DNA of 64,000 bases from assembly GCA_009767595.1 (NCBI GenBank), contig VSDK01027264.1:186422-250421 (forward strand), given 5' to 3'. Every line of letters begins with the position of its first letter. Positions within the stretch are counted from its first letter, which is position 1. The notes below the pieces were generated by a model. The model saw nothing but the letters and a program-made list of their open reading frames with translations, ran no database searches and had not been told where the DNA came from. This document shows, in pieces, positions 57,160 to 64,000 of the stretch. This DNA comes from Symbiodinium kawagutii. Lineage: Eukaryota; Sar; Dinophyceae; Suessiales; Symbiodiniaceae. The translations under genes and the position numbers were made by a program.

Positions 57160-58012
57160 TTCTGCCACAAGGATCCTGCATTGCGCCACGTTCAGAAGAA
57201 TAAGATGATCAAATTTCAAAGTCCACATGATAATTTTTTTGGGATCAATGTCATGGAAACCAGAACGCATTTTCAACATATGGATTGCTTCGGTATCCGT
57301 TTGAGATTTTCAAGAATGAGTAGTGGCTCTTTTCGGTGGTGACAGAGATGGAATGCTCCTGGACCCACCAAATCTGCATGACGCCCGGCCGCACATAGCA
57401 ACAGGTCGTTGGATGCCGCTTTGGCTGAGTTTCTTGTGTGAAATCTTTCGTCTCTGACACTTCTCAGAAATGTAAATGCATGCAGGTAAGGCTTTCATGG
57501 ATGTCATTTGAAAAGGGCCTTCTCTCTCAGAAATGTTCATGTCTGGTCAAGGGTTGAAGGAACACATTACAAAAGTGGCACGTTATCAATGTCGCCGGTG
57601 AGCTTCTGAGTTCCGAGGTTTCAAGGTGCTTCGAGATCCAAGAAAGCTGCTGGCTGTCTGTGATACACAGTCGGGTGTTCAAAAGGCAAATGGATTGGAA
57701 AGAGTGCTTCACTTTGATATAACCCAAACCATGGCTGCCTTCAAGTGAATAAAGCCAACCAAAATCATCAACACAAATCACAAAGCATCAAAAACTGATC
57801 ATCAAACAAACAAGAAAACCATACAACCACATGAAATTATATGTGAAAGTTTAACCTTCTTCCAGAACGATTGCCAGAGATGCTGAGAGCCAAACCATGG
57901 GAAGGTCGCCTAAAACCACCACCTGTTCCGTTCGGAGAAGACAATGCAGCCTGGCCATGGTGGAAACACAGAGTGATTTCTCTTTAAGCCTTAAGCATAT
58001 TGTTCTTCCTCT
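57160..58012. other. No confident gene
   Basis: A minus frame at 57527-57781 (LNTRLCITDSQQLSWISKHL) may be exonic. No other candidate. Confidence 0.25.
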
Positions 58013-58321
58013 TTAAAACAAATGTTTTCTCTTCTTGAGAAGCTCAAGATGTGCTTTGGAGAGATTCTTTGGAGATCTACGGATGACTTCTTTGGACTCT
58101 CTGCTTGCCATTGTTTCGTCGAGCAACACCAAGTCATCACTCCAGAGGAGAAGTGTGGGCTCCGTCGGCTCCGTCGGCTCCGAACCTGGAAGACATCGCC
58201 GCGGTGCTCCCTGGAGCCATGTGGAGCCCTGGGTGCCGTGGATGGGACCTCCGTGGGACCCCATGCCTTCGCCAGACATCTGTGAGAGCTCTGGGCAAGA
58301 GCCTCGGAGGTCCATCGGCAT
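58013..58321 (-). CDS. Open frame of 102 residues, unknown; probable terminal exon
   Basis: A minus frame: GSEPTEPTEPTLLLWSDDLV, then LLDETMASRESKEVIRRSPK and a basic KKRKHLF end. The TEP repeat corresponds to a 9-bp DNA repeat (CTCCGTCGG on plus near 58157). Two plus frames are open as well, but their Arg/Trp-rich products are less convincing. The KKRK end could be a nuclear localisation signal. Confidence 0.45.
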   Translation of the reverse strand: MPMDLRGSCPELSQMSGEGMGSHGGPIHGTQGSTWLQGAPRRCLPGSEPTEPTEPTLLLWSDDLVLLDETMASRESKEVIRRSPKNLSKAHLELLKKRKHLF

Positions 58322-58597
58322 ATTGCAATTTCCAGGACCCGTGGAAGGCTTAAGTGAAAGTTAAGATCTGTCTGATCTGATCTAGTCTTATTTTGTCTGA
58401 TCTTGTTGCATACAGTTAGTTGTATCTATATGCACTGTTCTGAAATCGGGACGTTGATCAACTCATCAAATGGAGGTATCAAAACCAACCGAGAATAGGT
58501 TCAACTGTTCTCTCGCTTCATGGGCACTCCCGTCATGGGTTGCACTAACAACCACATAGCAGAAATTCAACAATTGATCCAGTGATCCAGCAAGGCA

Positions 58598-58805
58598 TTG
58601 GTACCATTTTTCCCATTTGACATTCGATGTTCATCGATTTTGTTCTGGTTAATCTATTCATCTTTCACCATGTTTCTCTTCAAATCTCATCTTTGTCTAT
58701 TCTCTCATTGTCTCTGTATCCTCTATTCTTCTCTCCCTCTCTTCCTCTTCTCCTTCTCCTCCTTCCATATTTCTCTTTCTCTCTCCTTCTCCTCTCTCTT
58801 TACAG
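58598..58805 (+). promoter_or_regulatory. Exceptionally long polypyrimidine tract before a 3' splice site
   Basis: About 200 bases of plus-strand sequence dominated by C and T (TCTCTTCCTCTTCTCC-type), ending TCTCTTTACAG at 58805. It reads as the pyrimidine tract of the intron preceding exon 58806-58986, far longer than the other acceptors in the window. Confidence 0.6.
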
Positions 58806-58986
58806 AAAGAATGGTGGAACGCATCGTAGCCGAGTGACGCGTTCTGCTTGCATCTCTCAGCTTCCTGTTGGAGCTCGAAGTGGCGGAACGCAGCAAGGTG
58901 CCGCCCGCCAAGTTGCTCAAAGGTTCACCGTGGGCACGAGAGATCTCGCAGGACAAAACTCGCAGAGTGCTGCGATCTTTTTTTAA
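58806..58986 (+). CDS. Terminal exon, Gly/Gln/Arg-rich unknown protein
   Basis: One base plus 60 codons to TAA after TTTACAG: NGGTHRSRVTRSACISQLPV, then QQGAARQVAQRFTVGTRDLA. The acceptor is the strongest in the window. No family recognised. Confidence 0.55.
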
Positions 58987-59435
58987 GAAATGAGAAATTA
59001 CATGAGAGATTAGATTGAAAAGGACTGTGAGACTTGACAGTGAGATTGATTATAGGTGTTTTTTGAAGCAATTGCAAACCCTACCTGTGGTGGTAGCCAC
59101 TTGTTGCAATTTGTTGCATCAAATAAACTAGTGTTCGTCGTTGTGTCATGTCGTTATACCTTGTGACTATATGTTCAGATCCATTGTAATGACTCTTGCA
59201 CTTGCCCAAGTGGTTGTCCATGCCCAAGCAAAGCTCATTGACCAACAACATTGCCCTCAAACGTTTAGTCACCAGCGTAAAAGCCTTATGACTGCTGAAC
59301 TACTCTAAGTATCTCTAAGTCAACTTTCCAAGATAGTTCACGTGTTTCCTTTCCAAGGATCAACAAAACTGCAATGAACTGCTCAGCTGTCCATGGCCGT
59401 CCCTGTGGCCTGTACGGGTCCCAGCTCGGACTCAC
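58987..59435. other. No supported gene
   Basis: AT-rich with no convincing exon. The minus frame at 59286-59504 overlaps the next exon in another register. Confidence 0.35.
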
Positions 59436-59508
59436 CGAGATTCCAGAAGAGCAGCCGGTCTCGCAGGACCTGGGCATTGTACATGAACCGAAATCCAACG
59501 TCAAACAT
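59436..59508 (-). CDS. Internal exon, unknown protein
   Basis: 24 codons plus one base between CCAGGTAG and CTCG|GTGAGT, reading FDVGFRFMYNAQVLRDRLLF. Consensus donor. It may belong to a gene downstream of the one ending at 59693. No family recognised. Confidence 0.5.
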
Positions 59509-59692
59509 CTACCTGGCGGTCATCTGCTGAGTCTTTTTTGAGGTATCTTTATTGGATAATATGTTCTGACATGTTTATTGTATATCAGTCATATGTTTTG
59601 CTGCTCTCTCTCAAAAGACATATCATATGCGCCTGAGACAGAGAGAGAGAGAGAGGTGATATCTGATCTGATAGTGGATATTACTTTGATGC

Positions 59693-60128
59693 TCAACTGC
59701 TGAGTATCTGCAACGTCGAATCTTGCAGTGGGCATTGCAGCCGAGTGACCAGCACCACCAAGTCGTCCTATTGGCACAGCAGAAATTCGAAGAAATTCGA
59801 AGCAGCACTGTGTTCCTTTGAAGCATCCCTCGGCTCCTCGAAGGCCAGCGCCACCGCCACACTTTGAACTCGGAGATCAAGACATGCGAAGACACGAAGA
59901 TAGAAACCCCACTGGCATCATGGCCGGGATTCTGTGGGTATGCCCTGTGCTGTAGTTTTTGTGATAGGATGTGAAGGTGTGCGTTGGGTTGAGCAGTGGG
60001 ACAAGGTGCACCCCGGTCAGAGAGGTTGAGCCTCCAGCATTTCCAGCATTAAATAACCCCTTGTATTTCTTAGGAAAGTCATGGCGAGTCCATGCGAGGC
60101 CCACATTTTGGAAGTACTTTAGTCGCTT
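59693..60128 (-). CDS. Three-exon C-terminal part of an unknown protein
   Basis: Exons 59951-60128 (KRLKYFQNVGLAWTRHDFPK, KYKGLFNAGNAGGSTSLTGV), 59816-59868 (QSVAVALAFEEPRDASK) and 59693-59767 (DDLVVLVTRLQCPLQDSTLQ, stop). Phase matches at both junctions and the total is 306 bp. Donors are GC and GA, acceptors AG, with AG|G at the last exon. Alternative frames in the last exon are also open (RLGGAGHSAAMPTARFDVAD), which is why confidence is moderate. The N-terminus lies above 60128. No family recognised. Confidence 0.55.
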
Positions 60129-60129
60129 C

Positions 60130-60599
60130 TGCAGCCGAGATCAAGAGTGCTCTAAGATCAAGACCAGGTCCGCGTGAAGAAAAGTTGTAAGTGTACGAAG
60201 GTGTTGCCAGTGCCTGCTTCGAATGGTTGTCGTCCAACTTGGATGGGGTCTAAGGACGAAGTGCAGTACCAGCAATAAACTGTACAAGAGCATTGGCATA
60301 TGTAAGCATTGCTATATACGTATTGCTATAAGCATTGCTCCAGCATGTTTCAAAGTTAGTGCATATGCTACAGCAAAGTTCCTCCAAAGATCGTGCAAAT
60401 GTTACCACTCAAACGCTGCGCCTTCGAATTGGTAGAGCTATCCGCCAACCTTGGAACCCACGACTGCAACACTTTCAGCATCCAAAAACTGTGCACAATT
60501 CAAGGAGCTAACATGCAAATCAAACACTTTAAACAATAAGCTCTAAACAGCATATCTGAAAGTTTTAAAGTGTATCTCAAGAAAGAAACCTAATATTTT
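60130..60599. other. No supported gene
   Basis: AT-rich with short frames only. Confidence 0.35.
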
Positions 60600-60838
60600 G
60601 GTATCTTCAATTTCTTCTGAGGGACCAGAGCCGTAGGACTTCGTGGTCTTGCGCCGCCAGGCGCAGCTGACTTCGTTTCTGACCCGGTGCAGCCAGGCGC
60701 TCGCAGGGCCCACCGAGCACCCGCGACCGGCTGGACCTGGAACGCGCGGGTCGGGTGAAGGTCCCTGTTGGCCCTCGGAACTCCCTGCGAACTCATGAGG
60801 AACTCCTGAACAACTCCGTAGATTCCAAAGTTTTCCAA
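60600..60838 (-). CDS. GC-rich coding island, unknown
   Basis: Much more GC-rich than its flanks; two minus frames are open and protein-like (SGVPHEFAGSSEGQQGPSPD; GVVQEFLMSSQGVPRANRDL). It lies just downstream of the WD40 exons on the same strand and may be their continuation. Frame undecided. Confidence 0.35.
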
Positions 60839-60927
60839 TTTGTTTTAACCTCCCTAAATTGAAACACTCCAAAGCCGACAGGTGCACCATGTGTTTGAAC
60901 AGTGTTGCAGATTGCTTGATCACTAAC

Positions 60928-62312
60928 AGGCCACGATGACCACAAGTCGATCAGCCACAGCTGTTCACCGCTCAATACAGCGTGCCGTCCATCCTGCCAG
61001 CAGTGCTTTTTGATACCTGGGTTAGAATCATCTTAGACCGAATGCTAACCGATGAGTCATCCATACACCAAAGATCGCCTGCTTGACAATCTCTACGCCA
61101 TATCCAAATAAGTTTTTGCAAGAATTGAATTAACTTATATTAAATTGATATATTGTAGACTCTCTTGTCTGATAAAGACTGCTCCAGCTTGTCTCTGTCC
61201 TCCAGCACCACCATCAAACGTGACTCTGCCTGGACAGCGTGTCGACTGCGTTGGAACATGTCAACCTGTTTTGGAACCGCGACCGAGCCTCCGATGGCAA
61301 CGTTGCAACGCAGCGGCCGTCCTTGACATCTAGGAGCCTCACTGAAAGACACAAAGAGAAACAACGAGCTTGGAGAGAGAGGATGAGAAGAAGATGAGAA
61401 GATGAGAAGAAGTAAGAAGTAAGATTGGGCTTCGAATTGGGTAAAGCGAACAAGTAAGAAGTGAATTCTCAAAGCTCTGACAACGTCAATTGAGAGAATG
61501 TGAACATCGGAGACTGCGACTCCTCTCCCCCAAGCATGAGATCAAGTGATCGTGGAGCAATTCTATCCCTCAAATCGACTCATGAGTTGTGATGCTAAGT
61601 ACCCTAAGATGACCAAGATCAAGAAACTCTCAAAGAACTTCCCAAAGTTCCTTTTCAAAAGTATTCAAATCAGGAGTTGAAGTCATCCCAAGTCGTCAGC
61701 TCTGCCTTAGGCGGTTTGCCAACACCACCAATAAATCCTCGCACCCTGCAGTTGCCTGGCCGAGAAAAAATGAAAACAGGTCAGTGACAAATGATAAACA
61801 TCAATTTTAAATTGTCAAACGAATTCAAATGATCAACACAACACATCCAAAAACTACAAAACATCCACATCCAAAATCTGCATCTCTCAAGACTTTGGAA
61901 ATCAAGGCCCACCGCTGCAGCCGTCGCTGCCTTGAGTCCAGCGGGTGCTTTGCAAAAACTCAGGGCATGGACTTCATCGGGCCCCAGCCAGCCTGTGAGA
62001 CGATGTGAGACGTGTTTCACTGGCCAAAAAAGTCAAAGAAGTTCCGAACTTCACTTTCTTGACTTTCTTGACTTATATTTCATGAAGAACTTCACTTCAA
62101 GTGTTCGTTTTTTTCCCAACATATTGCAACTGTGTGATCATGCGGTTTCCACCTGCTAGCGAGAGAGCTAGTGGCTTCAGCTGACCCTTGTCGCAGTGAA
62201 AGATGTAAACCTCACAACGTTGGAAGGTGAATCCAGGTGAATCTGGACAAAACGATACAAAACCTGGGTTCACCTTGATGGCCAGGTCTTTGGACGAAGA
62301 CGACATAGAATG
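60928..62312 (-). CDS. WD40-repeat protein, five exons, partial
   Basis: Exons, high to low: 62274-62312 (SSSSKDLAIK), 62153-62210 (VYIFHCDKGQLKPLALSLAG), 61913-61992 (WLGPDEVHALSFCKAPAGLK, AATAAA), 61284-61341 (RLLDVKDGRCVATLPSEA) and 60928-61016 (CWQDGRHAVLSGEQLWLIDL). The first three join in phase and recreate a canonical WD unit (S.D.AIKV; ..L.G....V.ALSF......AT.A). The next continues as (V)RLLDV..GRCVATL, the last as DGRHAVLSG..LWLIDL. Phase between 61913 and 61341, and between 61284 and 61016, does not close, so small exons are missing. WD40 propellers are scaffolds; the partner is unknown. Acceptors at 61341 and 61016 have clear pyrimidine tracts or CCCAG. Confidence 0.7.
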
Positions 62313-62331
62313 CTATCAGACTTGCAAGGCT

Positions 62332-62673
62332 TCACATGGAGATGTTCGTGGTGTATTTACAGAGGTGGTCCTCCGACCAAGACCTATCATTTCCAGATCG
62401 CTGGGTGTACCACCCTTTGCGCACTATCATGACTTCACAATTCGTTGCGCCTGGCCCGAATGGCATGCCACGGCCAGAATTTGGCAGTCGCTGCTGCAAG
62501 CTACGCATCGAATCTCCTGCGACCACCGCACCAATCATCCGGACCCACTCTTCCCAGACGCGCGCGATCCCTTGCCAACCATGATTGCCTCTCAATGTAT
62601 TTAACGATGTTACTATTGTCAGCCATGAACCAAGATTAACAAGCATGAATCCATCAACTTCATTATGGATCAT
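62332..62673. other. Region open on both strands, undecided
   Basis: The minus strand reads WEEWVRMIGAVVAGDSMRSL and may be the upstream continuation of the WD40 gene; the plus strand (62227-62604) reads RSLGVPPFAHYHDFTIRCAW. Neither carries a decisive motif. Confidence 0.3.
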
Positions 62674-62975
62674 CTAATGAAGATCAATCATGGAAGGAAG
62701 TTTGGAAGTGAAACCGGCGACTTATAAAAGCTGCAGCAGGTAGTCCTGAAGAACAGATGTGGAGAAGAGAGAGAGAGAGAGAGATGCGCGAATGCGCGTG
62801 CGTGACAGATAGCAACATCGCAAAAAGCTGTGTTTTTCAGATAACTCTAGATGCATTGATGGGTTGGTAGATTGTTAGACAAATAGACAAACAGACAAAT
62901 AGATTTCCAGCTGCCTGTTGATCAGTGGATACCTTTCTGTCGTGCACCTTAGCCTCAGACCTTCCATCTGTGCAG

Positions 62976-63067
62976 CTTCGGTTCACTTCCGACATGCGGA
63001 TGGCAGGGCCACTGTGGTGATCTCCGGACCGGCTCCCCTGGCAGCGCCTGCTGCTCTCGGGGTGCAG
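62976..63067 (+). CDS. Candidate internal exon, unknown
   Basis: Two bases plus 30 codons between CTGTGCAG and GTGCAG|GTAGGC: SVHFRHADGRATVVISGPAP, then LAAPAALGVQ. Without the splice it continues open to 63166. No family recognised. Confidence 0.4.
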
Positions 63068-63069
63068 GT

Positions 63070-63465
63070 AGGCCGCAAGCTGCCCACAGCCGAGGCTTCA
63101 ACGTCATCTTTTGCCATGGCTTCGAAGGGATCGAGTTTTACATCGGAGACTTTTTCCAAAGGTTGAAATCAGAAGTTACTAGTGGATTTAGCTTAGTATC
63201 TATTAGTTAGATCTATTAGTTAGATCTCTTGGATTCTTGATTTACGTCAAATCAGTCCTAGCTAAATCGGTACAATGAAGTAACCCTAGTTGATCTAGGG
63301 CTTCATGGGCTTCCCATTACCAACTGGCTGATGGGATGATGTTGGATTCTGACGGTCAGAACAGCTCTACCCGATCGTAGTCTCACAGCCATTACTGTTG
63401 CCGCTAAGGCCCTAAGAGGAATCGAAATCAGGAGCTGAGGTTGCTAGAGTCCACTGAGGTTGTGC
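63070..63465. other. No supported gene
   Basis: Past the end of the plus frame (63166) the sequence is AT-rich with a duplicated TATTAGTTAGATCT. Confidence 0.35.
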
Positions 63466-64000
63466 TCATGGATGTCTCTGGTTCCCGGTTCCTCCAAGAG
63501 ATTTGAGGTTTCTGCAGTACTTCCCAATGCCAAAACAGCGTGGCAGCGTGGAGATGCGTTGAGTACAAGAGGAACGTGTCTTCATCTTTGATCTTTTGGC
63601 TGCGTCACTCATTGGTTCAATGATGTCACGCGCTTCTCTCAGCATCAGAGCTTGCAAAGATCCGAAAGGAAAGAAAGACACACAAAGGAGAAACATAGAC
63701 CTAACGAAACCTATGGAAAAGATGTGAAAAAATCTCTGCAATGCTTGTAGAGACTCAGAAAGTTCATCAACTTTTTGAGCAACTTGGAATAAACGCGAAA
63801 TGCTAACGGCTGTATAGTGTACATTAAACTTTTGGAGTTGACGCATGAACTTTGCACGCAGTGGAACATCGAGAACATTAGCGCTTGGACATTTTCTGTT
63901 TGAGGGAAGAGATGTGCTTTCTCCAGGAATAAAAACAAGAATTCGTTGAGTTTGGTGGTCAACAACATTGTCTCCCAACAAAATCCCAGGTGCAAGAAAG
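63466..64000 (-). CDS. Long open frame running off the window edge, unknown protein
   Basis: The minus frame is open from the window end to a stop at 63466 (about 178 codons). It reads LLGDNVVDHQTQRILVFIPG, then ANVLDVPLRAKFMRQLQKFN and RLFQVAQKVDELSESLQALQ, a possible coiled coil, then a hydrophobic segment (FVRSMFLLCVSFFPFG) and a basic tail. A CAG acceptor at about 63899 (after TCAAACAG) could split it. The 5' end lies outside the window. No family recognised. Confidence 0.5.
   Translation of the reverse strand, partial: FLAPGILLGDNVVDHQTQRILVFIPGESTSLPSNRKCPSANVLDVPLRAKFMRQLQKFNVHYTAVSISRLFQVAQKVDELSESLQALQRFFHIFSIGFVRSMFLLCVSFFPFGSLQALMLREARDIIEPMSDAAKRSKMKTRSSCTQRISTLPRCFGIGKYCRNLKSLGGTGNQRHP

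Noticed and set aside
60000..60100. Resemblance of KGLFNAGNAGGSTSL to the ubiquitin protease GLxNLGNTCYMN box
   Set aside because: The catalytic Cys and following residues are absent; the resemblance covers five residues only.
1..64000. tRNA, rRNA, snRNA or spliced-leader genes
   Set aside because: Scanned by eye for the tRNA T-loop consensus and the DinoSL core in both orientations; none seen. A covariance-model search could still find diverged copies.

Overview
The window reads as nuclear DNA of a dinoflagellate, most likely a Symbiodiniaceae alga. The reasons are: coding sequence is cut into small GC-richer exons set in AT-rich, microsatellite-laden introns; many introns start with GC or GA instead of GT, and most acceptors are followed by G (AG|G); nearly all convincing genes lie on the minus strand, giving a long co-oriented array; and genes for ubiquitin-like plus RCC1-like repeat proteins, common in these algae as far as I know, occur twice. 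I saw no rRNA, tRNA, CRISPR array or bacterial operon structure. Genus-level placement is an inference from style, not from a marker gene.

Layout. 0.3-1.1 kb: intronless membrane RING-H2 protein. 1.8-4.6 kb: split 2-oxoglutarate/Fe(II) dioxygenase. 7.4-8.7 kb: uncharacterised exons. 8.9-10.7 kb: a 0.55-kb direct duplication flanking a cluster of TTAAGTACG-C-CGTACTTAA palindromes. 11.5-12.6 kb: intact intronless crotonase-family gene. 16.0-17.4 kb: UBL-RCC1-like gene broken by one frameshift. 20.2-20.8 kb: WD40 exons resembling WDR7. 22.5-33.6 kb: scattered exons without recognised function. 34.2-35.6 kb: six-exon gene ending in a charged coiled coil. 36.9-37.0 kb: small element with 17-bp terminal inverted repeats. 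37.7-39.2 kb: intact UBL-RCC1-like paralogue. 40.2-44.7 kb: well-resolved acidic nine-exon gene and probably its upstream exons. 45.0-46.1 kb: plus-strand exons. 46.4-52.4 kb: further exons of unknown function. 53.2-55.5 kb: DHHC palmitoyltransferase with six phase-consistent exons. 56.8-59.0 kb: plus- and minus-strand exons, one behind a very long polypyrimidine tract. 59.4-60.1 kb: small split gene. 60.9-62.3 kb: second WD40 gene. 63.5-64.0 kb: long exon running off the window.

How things fit together. There is no operon-like system; genes are independent housekeeping or lineage-specific genes (protein modification: DHHC, RING; trafficking or scaffold: WD40; metabolism: 2OG oxygenase, crotonase). 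The most informative features are structural: non-GT introns with slidable junctions, intronless genes sitting among intron-dense ones, repeat-driven paralogues of which one is frameshifted, and the palindrome cluster. Multi-exon models were built by hand by requiring AG acceptors, GT/GC/GA donors and matching codon phase across each junction; exons without a named family are predictions from reading frame and splice signals only.
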